The notes under the pieces: model-generated
The model's database searches: none
Seen by the model: the letters and a program-made list of their open reading frames with translations, nothing else
What the model was told of the DNA's origin: nothing
Position numbers and translations under genes: made by a program
Assembly: GCF_014257025.1 (NCBI RefSeq)
Contig: NZ_JACMSF010000008.1
Span: 62,001 to 126,000 of the forward strand
DNA from: Streptomyces cupreus
GTDB lineage: Bacteria > Actinomycetota > Actinomycetes > Streptomycetales > Streptomycetaceae
Length of the DNA: 64,000 nucleotides
Direction of reading: 5' to 3'
In this document: positions 39,600-47,722 of the stretch, piece by piece
How the letters are laid out: each line of letters starts with the position of its first letter
Position numbering within the stretch: the first letter of the stretch is position 1

Positions 39600-40985
39600 A
39601 TGGCACCCGGCCTTCCCTCCGCCATGGAGCGACCGCACTTCATCGGCATCGGCGGTGCGGGGATGTCCGGCATCGCGAAGATCCTGGCGCAGCGCGGGGC
39701 CGTCGTGGCCGGTAGCGACGCCAAGGAGTCCGCCACCGCCGAGGCCCTGCGCGCGCTGGGCGTGACCGTGCATATCGGGCATGCGGCCGAGCACCTCGCC
39801 GACGACGCGAGCTGTGTCGTCGTGTCCTCGGCGATCAGGGCCGACAACCCCGAGCTGGAACGCGCGGCCGAACTCGGCATTCCGGTGGTGCACCGGTCCG
39901 ACGCCCTCGCCGCCCTCATGGACGGGCTGCGGCCCATCGCCGTCGCCGGTACGCACGGCAAGACGACCACCACCTCGATGCTGGCCGTGTCGCTGAGCGC
40001 GCTCGGGCTTGAGCCGTCGTACGCGATCGGCGGTGACCTGGACGCGCCGGGGTCCAACGCGCTGCACGGTGACGGGGAGATCTTCGTCGCCGAGGCCGAC
40101 GAATCGGACCGCAGCTTCCACAAGTACGCGCCCGAGGTGGCGATCGTGCTCAATGTGGAGCTGGACCATCACGCGAACTACGCGTCGATGGACGAGATCT
40201 ACGAGTCCTTCGAGACCTTCGCGGGCAGGATCGTGCCCGGTGGCACGCTGGTGATCTCCGCCGATCACGAGGGCGCGCGCGAGCTGACGCGGCGCCTCGA
40301 CGGTGTGCGGGTGGTGACGTACGGAGAGTCGCAGGACGCCGATGTGCGGGTGCTGTCCGTCATCGCTCAGGGGTTGAAGAGCGAGGTGACCGTGGTGCTG
40401 GACGGCCAGGAGCTCACCTTCACGGTCTCCGTCCCGGGTCGGCACTACGCCCACAACGCCGTGGCCGCGCTGGCGGCGGGCGTGGCGCTCGGCATTCCGG
40501 CCGTCGAGCTCGCCCCGGCCCTCGCCGCCTACACCGGCGTCAAGCGGCGCCTCCAGCTCAAGGGCGAGGCCGCCGGGGTCCAGGTCATCGACTCCTACGC
40601 ACACCACCCGACGGAGATGACGGCGGACCTGGAGGCCATGCGCGCGGCCGCCGGAGACGCCCGCATCCTGGTGGTCTTCCAGCCGCACCTGTTCTCCCGC
40701 ACCCAGGAGCTGGGCAAGGAGATGGGCCAGTCGCTGGCCCTGGCCGACGCCTCCCTGGTCCTCGACATCTACCCGGCCCGTGAGGACCCGATCCCCGGTG
40801 TCACCAGCGAGCTGATCATCGAGGCGGCCCGGGTCGCGGGCGCCGATGTGACGCCTGTGCACGACAAGGGCGAGGTGGCTTCCGTCATGGCGGGAATGGC
40901 GAAGCCGGGTGATCTCGTTCTCACCATGGGCGCGGGCGACGTGACGGACCTCGGCCCGCAGATCCTGGACCGCCTGTCGAAGTGA
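39600..40985 (+). CDS. murC: UDP-N-acetylmuramate--L-alanine ligase
   Basis: Adds L-Ala to UDP-MurNAc in the cytoplasmic phase of peptidoglycan synthesis; 461 residues. Features in order: HFIGIGGAGMSGIA (UDP-substrate domain), the Mur ATP-binding loop GTHGKTTTTSML, EADESDRSF, NVELDHHANY and the C-terminal domain start DSYAHHPTE. The ATG at 39600 is preferred to 39594 because GGGAG lies eight bases upstream of it. msrB follows by 13 bases. Confidence 0.96.
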   Translation: MAPGLPSAMERPHFIGIGGAGMSGIAKILAQRGAVVAGSDAKESATAEALRALGVTVHIGHAAEHLADDASCVVVSSAIRADNPELERAAELGIPVVHRSDALAALMDGLRPIAVAGTHGKTTTTSMLAVSLSALGLEPSYAIGGDLDAPGSNALHGDGEIFVAEADESDRSFHKYAPEVAIVLNVELDHHANYASMDEIYESFETFAGRIVPGGTLVISADHEGARELTRRLDGVRVVTYGESQDADVRVLSVIAQGLKSEVTVVLDGQELTFTVSVPGRHYAHNAVAALAAGVALGIPAVELAPALAAYTGVKRRLQLKGEAAGVQVIDSYAHHPTEMTADLEAMRAAAGDARILVVFQPHLFSRTQELGKEMGQSLALADASLVLDIYPAREDPIPGVTSELIIEAARVAGADVTPVHDKGEVASVMAGMAKPGDLVLTMGAGDVTDLGPQILDRLSK

Positions 40986-40998
40986 GGGGCTGAGGCTC

Positions 40999-41406
40999 AT
41001 GTCGTACGACGTCGAGAAGCCGGACGAGCAGTGGCGCGCGGAACTGACCCCGGCCGAGTTCGCCGTACTGCGGCAGGCCGGTACCGAGCCGGCGTTCACC
41101 GGTGAGTACACGGACACCAAGACCAAGGGCGTCTACTCCTGTCGCGCCTGCGGTGCCGAACTGTTCACCTCGGACACCAAGTTCGAGTCGCATTGTGGGT
41201 GGCCGAGCTTCTTCGATCCGAAGGACTCGGACGCGGTGGAGCTGCTTTCGGACACCTCGCACGGGATGGTGCGGACGGAGGTGCGGTGTGCTCGGTGCGG
41301 TTCGCACCTGGGCCATGTCTTCGAGGGTGAGGGGTATCCCACGCCCACTGATCAGCGGTACTGCATCAACAGCATCTCTCTGCGGCTGACGCCCGACGAG
41401 GGCTGA
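40999..41406 (+). CDS. msrB: Peptide-methionine (R)-S-oxide reductase
   Basis: Repairs methionine-R-sulfoxide in proteins; 135 residues. Two CxxC zinc knuckles (SCRACGAEL and CARCGSHLGHVF), the GWPSFFDP substrate motif, and the catalytic cysteine in RYCINSISLRL are all present. Co-directional with murC. Confidence 0.96.
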   Translation: MSYDVEKPDEQWRAELTPAEFAVLRQAGTEPAFTGEYTDTKTKGVYSCRACGAELFTSDTKFESHCGWPSFFDPKDSDAVELLSDTSHGMVRTEVRCARCGSHLGHVFEGEGYPTPTDQRYCINSISLRLTPDEG

Positions 41407-41502
41407 GTCCGGCTTGCGGAAGGGCCGGATCTAGGTCAACCCCCCTTTGCGGCGCGGGATACTTGGGCTTTCTCGTGATGTGGCGACCAGGGGAGTGGAT
41501 CG

Positions 41503-42909
41503 GTGAACTCTGCCGGAGAGACGGGCCGCCCGGGTGGGCGGCATGCGGTCGTCGTGGGCGGGAGCCTCGCGGGGCTCCTCGCGGCGCATGTCCTGGCCGG
41601 GCATGCCGATCGGGTGACCGTCGTCGAGCGCGACCGCTTCCCGGAGGGCAGTGAGGCACGGCCCGGTGTGCCGCAGGGGCGGCATCCGCATGTGCTGCTC
41701 CAGGGCGGTCAGGTGGCGTTGGAGTCGCTGTTGCCGGGGTTCCTGGCCCAGTTGCGGAAGGCGGGGGCGCCTTGGGTGGGCTTGCCGTCCGACCTGGTGC
41801 TGTGGCAGAGCGGCCGTTGGCTGCGCCGGGTGCCCCCGACGACCCACATCTACACCGGTTCCCGTGCCCAGTTGGAGGCGCTGGTGCGCTCGCGGGTCCT
41901 CGCGGACCCGAGGATCAGCGTGGTGGAGGGGGCCGAAGTCGTCGGGCTCCTCGGGGACGCCTCGCGGGTGCGGGGCGTGCTGCTGCGGGACCGCTCCGGG
42001 GACGCCCGCGGGGAGCAACGGGCCCTGGAGGCCGACCTGGTGGTCGATGCCTCCGGCAGCGGTACCAAGGCTCCGCAGTGGCTCGCGGCGATCGGTGCCG
42101 AGGGGCCGCACGAGGAGACCATCGACACCGGGCTCGCCTACGCCTCCCGCGTCTACCGGGGCAAGGACGGCGTCCTCGACGGCGAGACCCTCGGCTACTA
42201 CGTCTATCCCGGCCCCGAACAGCTCCACGGCGGCGGTGCGCTGCCGCTGGAGGACGGCAGCCATCTGGTCATCGTCTCGGGGCTGCGCGGCGACGAACCG
42301 CCCACGGGCGACGACGAGTTCGTGACGTACACCAAGAGGCTGGGGCATCCGCTCCTGGACCGGTGGCTGGACGACGCCGAACCGCTGTCGCCGGCGTTCG
42401 GGTACCGGCGGACCGCGAACATCCGCCGCCGCTACGACCTGCCCGGCCGCCGCCCGGCCGGGTTCCTCGCCACCGGCGACGCCCTGTGCGCCTTCAACCC
42501 GATCTACGGGCAGGGCATGGCCGTCGCCGCCATGAGCGCGGTCGCCCTGCGTGACGCGCTGGCCGACCGGCGTAGGACGCCCACGACGCGCCGCGTGCAG
42601 CGGGCGCTGCTCGCGGCGTCCCGGCAGGCGTGGGACATCTCCGCCGGGGCGGACCGCTCGATGCCGGGCGCGGTCGGCACCGCGACCGACAGCGGGGCCG
42701 CGGACCGGGTGGCCGGCTGGTATCTGCGCCGCGTCCAGGAGCGGTCTCCCGGCGACCCTGTCGTGGGGCGCGCCTTCCGCGCGGTCCTGACCCTCTCCGA
42801 GCCCGTCGCCGCCCTGTTCGCCCCGCCCGTGGCCCGGGCCGTCCTCTTCGGCCCGCCCGCGCCGTCGCCCACCGAGCCGCCGGCGACACCGGAGCGCACC
42901 GGGGACTGA
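41503..42909 (+). CDS. FAD-dependent monooxygenase/oxidoreductase
   Basis: A 468-residue flavoprotein. The N-terminal FAD motif is VVVGGSLAGLLAAHVL with the second motif VVDASGSGTKAP and the third GFLATGDALCAFNPIYGQGM. The GTG start has GGGGAG seven bases upstream. It is a group A-like hydroxylase or dehydrogenase, substrate unknown, with a Pro-rich C-terminal tail. It lies between msrB and the RiPP cluster, and could belong to either neighbourhood. Confidence 0.82.
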   Translation: MNSAGETGRPGGRHAVVVGGSLAGLLAAHVLAGHADRVTVVERDRFPEGSEARPGVPQGRHPHVLLQGGQVALESLLPGFLAQLRKAGAPWVGLPSDLVLWQSGRWLRRVPPTTHIYTGSRAQLEALVRSRVLADPRISVVEGAEVVGLLGDASRVRGVLLRDRSGDARGEQRALEADLVVDASGSGTKAPQWLAAIGAEGPHEETIDTGLAYASRVYRGKDGVLDGETLGYYVYPGPEQLHGGGALPLEDGSHLVIVSGLRGDEPPTGDDEFVTYTKRLGHPLLDRWLDDAEPLSPAFGYRRTANIRRRYDLPGRRPAGFLATGDALCAFNPIYGQGMAVAAMSAVALRDALADRRRTPTTRRVQRALLAASRQAWDISAGADRSMPGAVGTATDSGAADRVAGWYLRRVQERSPGDPVVGRAFRAVLTLSEPVAALFAPPVARAVLFGPPAPSPTEPPATPERTGD

Positions 42910-42978
42910 GGGCGGCTCGCGAGAAGCCATCGGCCGAGTGGTCTAGACCTCACCTGCTCCGTCGGGCATGATCGGGTC

Positions 42979-43434
42979 ATGGAGAAAGCGCACCTGCCGA
43001 CCACCGAGGCCGCTGTCGTCGCGATCCGTGACCTCGCGATGGAGTTCGAACTGACCATGTCGGTCACCGACGACATCGGCGCGGACCAGACCTCGCGGCG
43101 CACCTCGGCCGAGCTCTTCACGGTGTTCGACCCCGACGGCTCGCTGCCGCACGAGGCGTTCGTGGAGCTGGCGGGATCACCGGCCGTGAGCGTCCGGCTC
43201 TTCCCCGAGGACGACGCGAGGATCACCGTCGACGGGGTCGAGTTCCACGACGTTCCCCGGGACTCCGTCCCCGCGTTCCTCCGGTCCGTCTACAGCGGGC
43301 TCGCCCGGACGAAGGGGCGGCTGTTTCCCCCCGGCCAGTGGCTGATCGTGCCGCTGCCCGGGGACGAGACGTACAAGGAACTGATCGTGGACGCCAACCT
43401 GACGCCCTGGCTGGCCCGCATGGCGCGCGGCTAG
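42979..43434 (+). CDS. Hypothetical protein
   Basis: A 151-residue soluble acidic protein. No motif recognised: predicted alpha/beta, with the conserved-looking LFPEDDARITVDGVEF and FPPGQWLIVPLPGDETYKE. Its stop overlaps by four bases the stop of the convergent first cluster gene. Role unknown. Confidence 0.65.
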   Translation: MEKAHLPTTEAAVVAIRDLAMEFELTMSVTDDIGADQTSRRTSAELFTVFDPDGSLPHEAFVELAGSPAVSVRLFPEDDARITVDGVEFHDVPRDSVPAFLRSVYSGLARTKGRLFPPGQWLIVPLPGDETYKELIVDANLTPWLARMARG

Positions 43435-44195
43435 GTGACGGCTCGCTCGGCCGCCTCCGTACGTACGTAACGGGTGATGAGGCGGTCGAGGTAGGCGGGG
43501 CCGAAGCCGAAGTGCTCGGATTCGGGGACGTGGACCCGCATCCGGTGGTTGGAGATCCGGAGGGATTCCGGTGGCACCTCGCGCGGGATCCGGTGCGCGC
43601 GCTGTCCCAGCGCCGCCTCTACGGCCGTCACGATCTCCTCGGCCGCGAAGGAGACTCCGGCGGCCACGTTGACGACCCTGCCGTGTACGCCGAGGGTGAG
43701 CAGCCGGTCCAGGACCGTGCGGAAGTGGCGGACGTCCAGCAGGTCCCGGCGTGCTCCGTGATGGATCACGACCGTGCCGGACCGGACTTGGCGCACGAGC
43801 GCCGGTATGAGCTGTGCCGGGTTCTGGCCCGGGCCGACGAGGTGGCTGAGCCGTAGCGTGAGCCAGGGGGCGCCGGAGTCGGAGACGATCCGCTCCATGG
43901 CGAGCTTGTGCCTGCCGTAGGGGGTCACGGGAGCGATCCGCGCGTCCTCGCGGCCCTCGCCCTGTCTGCCGTAGAGACCGCCGGCGGCCGTGGACAGGAA
44001 GACCATCAGGCGTCGTTGCTCGCGGCAGCGGCGGGCCGTTTCGGTCACCAGGGCCGCCTCGCGTGCGAAGGGTTCGGGTGCGGTTTCCGACGTTCTTGAG
44101 ACTCCCGCGGCCAGCACCGTCACCGGCCGGTTCAGCGGCAGGTGTTGGCGGACGTACCGGGCTATGAAGCCGTCGCCGATCACCTCGCCGGTCAT
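43431..44195 (-). CDS. NAD-dependent epimerase/dehydratase (possible deoxysugar 4-ketoreductase)
   Basis: A 254-residue short-chain dehydrogenase of the extended type. N-terminal VIGDGFIARYV is an abbreviated NAD-binding loop; the catalytic Ser and YGRHK are at STAAGGLYG and TPYGRHKLAM. It is shorter than the usual ~300-residue RmlD-like enzymes. Together with the rmlA and rmlB genes it is likely to reduce or epimerise the dTDP-4-keto-6-deoxy sugar (inference). Its ATG overlaps the preceding glycosyltransferase stop (ATGA). Confidence 0.78.
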   Translation of the reverse strand: MTGEVIGDGFIARYVRQHLPLNRPVTVLAAGVSRTSETAPEPFAREAALVTETARRCREQRRLMVFLSTAAGGLYGRQGEGREDARIAPVTPYGRHKLAMERIVSDSGAPWLTLRLSHLVGPGQNPAQLIPALVRQVRSGTVVIHHGARRDLLDVRHFRTVLDRLLTLGVHGRVVNVAAGVSFAAEEIVTAVEAALGQRAHRIPREVPPESLRISNHRMRVHVPESEHFGFGPAYLDRLITRYVRTEAAERAVT

Positions 44196-45358
44196 ACGGA
44201 GGTGAGCCGTCGTACGACGGCATCCGCGGCCGCCCGGGCTCCTCCTGCGCGGCGGATCTCCTCGCGCATAGCACTGACCCGCTGTTGTACGCCTTCGTGG
44301 GCGTGCAGGTGGAGGACGGCGGTGCGCAGGGCGGTGGGGGTGACGGAGCGGAAGGGGATCGCCGCGCCGAGCCCCAGCTCCCGTACGCGTCTGGCGTTGC
44401 CGGTCTGTTCCGGGAGGCGGGGAACCACGAGGGACGGTACGCCGTGGTGCAGGGCTTCCATCGTGGTGGCCATACCTCCGTGGTGGATGGCCAGTTGGGC
44501 GTGGCGGAGGACGGCCGTGTTCGGTACCCAGGGGTGCGCTTCGACGTTGGGGGGCAGCGGGGGCGGCTCGCAGCGGTCGCCGACCGCCATCACCACGTGC
44601 CAGGGGAGGCCGGTGAACGCCTCGGCCACCGTGGTGAAGAACTCCGGGTGGGCGTGGTCGATGGAGCCCAGGGAGACCAGAGCGACGGGGTCCTTGCCCT
44701 CCGGCGGGGTCCAGGCCGGTGGTCGGGGCTCGGGGGCGGGGGCAGGCCCGGTGAACGTGTACTCCTCGCCGAAGGTGTCGCCGTCCGGCTGGAAGGAGCG
44801 GGGGATCAGGACCAGTCCGCCTGCCAGGCCCGTGTTCAGGTGGTCCCGCGCCGTCGTCGTCAGGCCCTCCTGGGTCAGGAACTCGCCGAGCCGGGACAGG
44901 AATTCGGCGGCCACAGGGTTCGCGGTGCCCGTTCCCGGTTCGGTGAGGGACCAGTGGCGGGCCGCCGCCAGATACGTCCAGACCTGCATCGACGGGATGC
45001 CCCACCTCGCGGCGAGGACGCTTCCGGCGCCGGCCGGGTCCTCGGTGAGGACGAGATCGGGGCGGTCATGGGTGAAGGACGCCGCCAACTCCGGCAGCGT
45101 GGCGCGGGCGTCGTCGAGGTAGAGGAGCGGGAGGCGGCGGGTGTCCGTGGGCCAGGCGGCCGGGTCCGACGGGAGTGAGGAGCGGAAGACCACGGCCGTG
45201 GCTCCCGCGGCTTCGACCAGCGGCGCGAATGCGCGTGTGGTGGCGTAGCTGACCTTCAGGCCGCGCCGTACGAGTTCGGCGACCGTGCCCAGCAGCGGGT
45301 TGATGTGGCTGAACGCGGCCGCGGTGAAGACCGCCACATGCCCGCCCTCAGCGGGCAC
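44192..45358 (-). CDS. GT1 (MGT-type) glycosyltransferase
   Basis: A 388-residue glycosyltransferase of the UDPGT-like superfamily that glycosylates natural products. The N-terminal acceptor half begins AVFTAAAFSHINPLLG, and the C-terminal donor half shows VSLGSIDHA, VPNTAVL, and HHGGMATTMEALHHGVP, the nucleotide-sugar binding motif. An alternative GTG start exists at 45337. It overlaps the flavoprotein gene by 11 bases. Divergent in sequence from the pair at 46.5-48.9 kb. Confidence 0.9.
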   Translation of the reverse strand: MPAEGGHVAVFTAAAFSHINPLLGTVAELVRRGLKVSYATTRAFAPLVEAAGATAVVFRSSLPSDPAAWPTDTRRLPLLYLDDARATLPELAASFTHDRPDLVLTEDPAGAGSVLAARWGIPSMQVWTYLAAARHWSLTEPGTGTANPVAAEFLSRLGEFLTQEGLTTTARDHLNTGLAGGLVLIPRSFQPDGDTFGEEYTFTGPAPAPEPRPPAWTPPEGKDPVALVSLGSIDHAHPEFFTTVAEAFTGLPWHVVMAVGDRCEPPPLPPNVEAHPWVPNTAVLRHAQLAIHHGGMATTMEALHHGVPSLVVPRLPEQTGNARRVRELGLGAAIPFRSVTPTALRTAVLHLHAHEGVQQRVSAMREEIRRAGGARAAADAVVRRLTSV

Positions 45359-45983
45359 CGTTCACCGCTTCCTGGGGCTGTCGGGCCCGGCGTAGGTCCT
45401 CAAGGCTTCCGAGGAGGTTGGGGAGGGTGTCCGGCTGGTTGCCGTCATGGCGGCCGGTGGTCATGCTCAGCCCCATGACCGGCGGCTGGAGCACGACATT
45501 GGCGCGCTGTGCGAGCCGGGCCCGGTGGTCGCTCATGGCGGCGCTCTCCCAGCCGCCCGGCGGCAGCGCGGCGGCCAGTGCGATCGGGGCCTCGGTGCAC
45601 TGCAGCGCCATCGTCACCGGGGTGTCCGCGAGGCCCTGCGCGAGCCGTGCGATGAAGTGCAGCCCCGCCGGATAAACGGCGATCGCGTCCGGCCAGCTCG
45701 CCAGTTCCACATGGAGTTTGCGGACCTGCGGTTCCTCGGACCAGGAATCCTCGAAGACCATTCTGTTGGTGAGAACGGAAAGGCCCTCCCTGGTCACAAA
45801 ACGCTGAGCGGAACGAGTGAGGACGATGCGCAATTCGATCTGCGGATAACTGACCTGGAACCAGTTGACCCACAGGGGAAGAAAAGCCGCGTTGGACGAT
45901 CCGGTACCGACCAGGAGAAGCCGTTTCACCCCGAGGGGAGGAACCGGAATGGGGGGCATTCCCCAGTTCTCTTCACTTGTCAT
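45348..45983 (-). CDS. EpiD/PPC-decarboxylase-like flavoprotein (HFCD family)
   Basis: A 211-residue FMN flavoprotein. LLLVGTGSSNAAFLP matches the phosphate-binding N-terminus; His91 (LHVELASW) aligns with the catalytic histidine of EpiD and its relatives, and VYPAGLHFIARLAQGLAD aligns with the PASANT motif and following helix. The substrate-clamp motif (PxMN) is not conserved. In lanthipeptide and thioamitide clusters such proteins decarboxylate a C-terminal Cys of the peptide. Here the adjacent precursor indeed ends in Cys. Activity is inferred. Confidence 0.8.
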   Translation of the reverse strand: MTSEENWGMPPIPVPPLGVKRLLLVGTGSSNAAFLPLWVNWFQVSYPQIELRIVLTRSAQRFVTREGLSVLTNRMVFEDSWSEEPQVRKLHVELASWPDAIAVYPAGLHFIARLAQGLADTPVTMALQCTEAPIALAAALPPGGWESAAMSDHRARLAQRANVVLQPPVMGLSMTTGRHDGNQPDTLPNLLGSLEDLRRARQPQEAVNGAR

Positions 45984-46054
45984 CTCTCACTCCGACCTCC
46001 TCGCGCCCCCCGGGAGGCAGAGCCTCCCGGGAGACGTGCATCAGGAACCGATAC

Positions 46055-46195
46055 TCAGCAGCCGCACCACGAGCAGCAGCAGGAGCACAGGATGGCCTGC
46101 GCCTCGTTGTCGTCCGCCTCGACCGTGAGGAGCTCGTCCTCGGTCAGGGCGTCCAGCTCCAGCAGGTCGTCGGCGAGCAGATCGGCGATCGGCAT
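46055..46195 (-). CDS. RiPP precursor peptide (candidate azole-containing core)
   Basis: A 46-residue peptide. The leader (residues about 1-34) is acidic and Leu-rich (ELDALTEDELL), typical of leaders bound by E1-like partners; the probable core is ILCSCCCSWCGC, with Cys at 37, 39, 40, 41, 44 and 46 and Ser at 38 and 42, all potential azoles. A plausible cleavage is after Ala34. The start is decided by a perfect AAGGAGG (46201-46207) five bases upstream. It heads the minus-strand operon of HFCD flavoprotein, glycosyltransferase and epimerase. Confidence 0.85.
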   Translation of the reverse strand: MPIADLLADDLLELDALTEDELLTVEADDNEAQAILCSCCCSWCGC

Positions 46196-46318
46196 GGTTG
46201 CCTCCTTCGACAATGGATATTCCGGCGGATGGGGAATGCATCCGCGGGACTGCCCGTGGGTCGGACAGTCGTCGCCATGCTGTCCGGGGAGCATCCCGAA
46301 TTCTTCCGCCGCCTCGCT

Positions 46319-46348
46319 GGTTTCTCGCTCCCCGCGCGAGTATGAACC
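46319..46348. promoter_or_regulatory. Imperfect inverted repeat in the divergent promoter region
   Basis: GGTT-t-CTCGC pairs with GCGAG-tat-GAACC around a seven-base centre. It lies about 10 bases from a second, better dyad. Either may bind a cluster regulator. Confidence 0.4.
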
Positions 46349-46356
46349 GAACCGGC

Positions 46357-46380
46357 CGTCTCCCACCCGGGTGCGAGACG
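46357..46380. promoter_or_regulatory. Strong dyad, candidate operator shared with the azole operon
   Basis: The 24-base dyad has arms CGTCTCCCAC and GTGCGAGACG around CCGG, symmetrical at all but one base pair. A closely similar 9-4-9 dyad occurs at 55230-55253 upstream of the azole-forming genes. This suggests a common regulator for both transcripts. Confidence 0.55.
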
Positions 46381-46501
46381 CGGACTCACCTTTCTGATTA
46401 CTGTTGCGACGGAACTCGTAAGCGCATAACGAACGGGCAGGATCCTTTGCTACGTTGCCGGTCCGATGTCAGTTCTGCCCGCCCGGAAAACAGGTGGTTC
46501 G

Positions 46502-47722
46502 ATGTCCCATATCGCCTTCTTCAACATTCCTGGAACCGGTCACGTCAATCCCACGGCGGGGATCGTCGCGGAACTCGTGGCGCGCGGTCATCGCGTCAGC
46601 TACGCGGTGACCGCACGCCAGGGCGCGGAGGTCGAGGAGGCCGGCGCCACGCTGGTGCCGTACGAGACGACGATGCGGCAGACCCGGAACGCGATGAACG
46701 ACCTGGAGAGCGTCGACCGGTTCACCACGGGCGACTTCGTGCAGGTGCTGCGGGGCCTGGTGACGGAGACCGAGGCGGTGTACCCGGCGCTCGACCGGGC
46801 CTTCGCCGACGGCCGTCCGGACGTACTGATCCACGACGGACTGTCCGGCTGGACGGGCCGGCTGCTCGCGCACAGCTGGGGCATACCGTCCGTGCGCAGC
46901 ATCCCGACGCTGGCCGCGAACGAGCACTGGTCGCTCGGCACGGACGGGGAGTACGCCACGTTCGAGCCGGAGCACGCCGGACTGAACGCCGTGTACGGGG
47001 AGATCGCCGCCATGCTGGACAGGCTCGGGGTGGGCCTCAGCGCCCAGGAGTTCTTCGGGGCCAGCGAGTCGGGGCCCGCGCTGGTGTTCATCCCGCGCGA
47101 GTTCCAGTTCAAGGGCGAGACCTTCGGCGAGGACTTCCATTTCGTCGGGCCGTGCTGGTCGGAGCGCCGGTTCGACGGGGAGTGGAGCGGGTCGGGTGAA
47201 CGGCCGTTGGTGTTGGTGTCGTTGGGGACGATCCATAACGACGATCTGGGGTTCTTCCAGACGTGTGTGGATGCGTTCGCGGGTCTTGCGTGGGATGTGG
47301 TGATGGCGGTGGGGGACCGGGTCGATCCCGGCCGGCTGTCGGGGGTGCCCGGGCATGTGGAGGTGCGGGCTCATGTGCCGCAGCTTCAAGTGCTTCGGGA
47401 GGCCGATCTGTTTGTGACGCATGCGGGGATGGGCAGTGTGATGGAGTCGCTGTCCTTCGGGGTGCCGATGGTGGCGATTCCGCAGATGAGTGAGCAGCGG
47501 GCGAATGCCGACCGGTTGGCCGAGCTCGGGCTCGGGGTGATGCTGCACCGCACCGAGGTCACCGTGGAGAGCCTGCGGGAGGCGGTTGTCACCGTGCTGG
47601 GCGAGCCGTCCTACGCTCAGCGTGTCCAGGCGATGCGCGAGCACATCCGGCAGGCGGGCGGGGCCCCCGCCGCGGCCGACGTGATCGAATCCCTCCTGGT
47701 GCGCGCCGGGGTGGGACGGTGA
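46502..47722 (+). CDS. GT1 (MGT-type) glycosyltransferase, first of a tandem pair
   Basis: A 406-residue macrolide-type glycosyltransferase. N-terminal HIAFFNIPGTGHVNPT and C-terminal VTHAGMGSVMESLSFGVP (donor-binding motif) are present. ATG at 46502 is chosen with AGGTGG six bases upstream; an in-frame ATG at 46466 is possible. The last 160 residues are nearly identical to those of the next gene, while the acceptor half differs, so the two probably use the same sugar donor on different acceptors. It overlaps the next gene by GTGA. Confidence 0.93.
   Translation: MSHIAFFNIPGTGHVNPTAGIVAELVARGHRVSYAVTARQGAEVEEAGATLVPYETTMRQTRNAMNDLESVDRFTTGDFVQVLRGLVTETEAVYPALDRAFADGRPDVLIHDGLSGWTGRLLAHSWGIPSVRSIPTLAANEHWSLGTDGEYATFEPEHAGLNAVYGEIAAMLDRLGVGLSAQEFFGASESGPALVFIPREFQFKGETFGEDFHFVGPCWSERRFDGEWSGSGERPLVLVSLGTIHNDDLGFFQTCVDAFAGLAWDVVMAVGDRVDPGRLSGVPGHVEVRAHVPQLQVLREADLFVTHAGMGSVMESLSFGVPMVAIPQMSEQRANADRLAELGLGVMLHRTEVTVESLREAVVTVLGEPSYAQRVQAMREHIRQAGGAPAAADVIESLLVRAGVGR
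47219..47699 (+). repeat. 481-bp near-identical block, copy 1 (3' half of first tandem glycosyltransferase)
   Basis: Matches 48445-48925 at an offset of 1226 bases with only eight mismatches by eye. The block is richer in T-ending codons (GGT CTT, CAT, GAT, TTT) than the surrounding genes. Confidence 0.9.

Larger units (their letters stand above)
46196..46501. promoter_or_regulatory. Divergent promoter region of the RiPP cluster
   Basis: 306 bases without a gene between the precursor gene (leftward) and the first tandem glycosyltransferase (rightward). It holds two inverted repeats (46319-46348 and 46357-46380) and, toward the right, an AT-richer segment with TTGCGA (46404-46409) that could be part of a rightward promoter. 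I could not identify convincing -10 elements. Confidence 0.6.
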
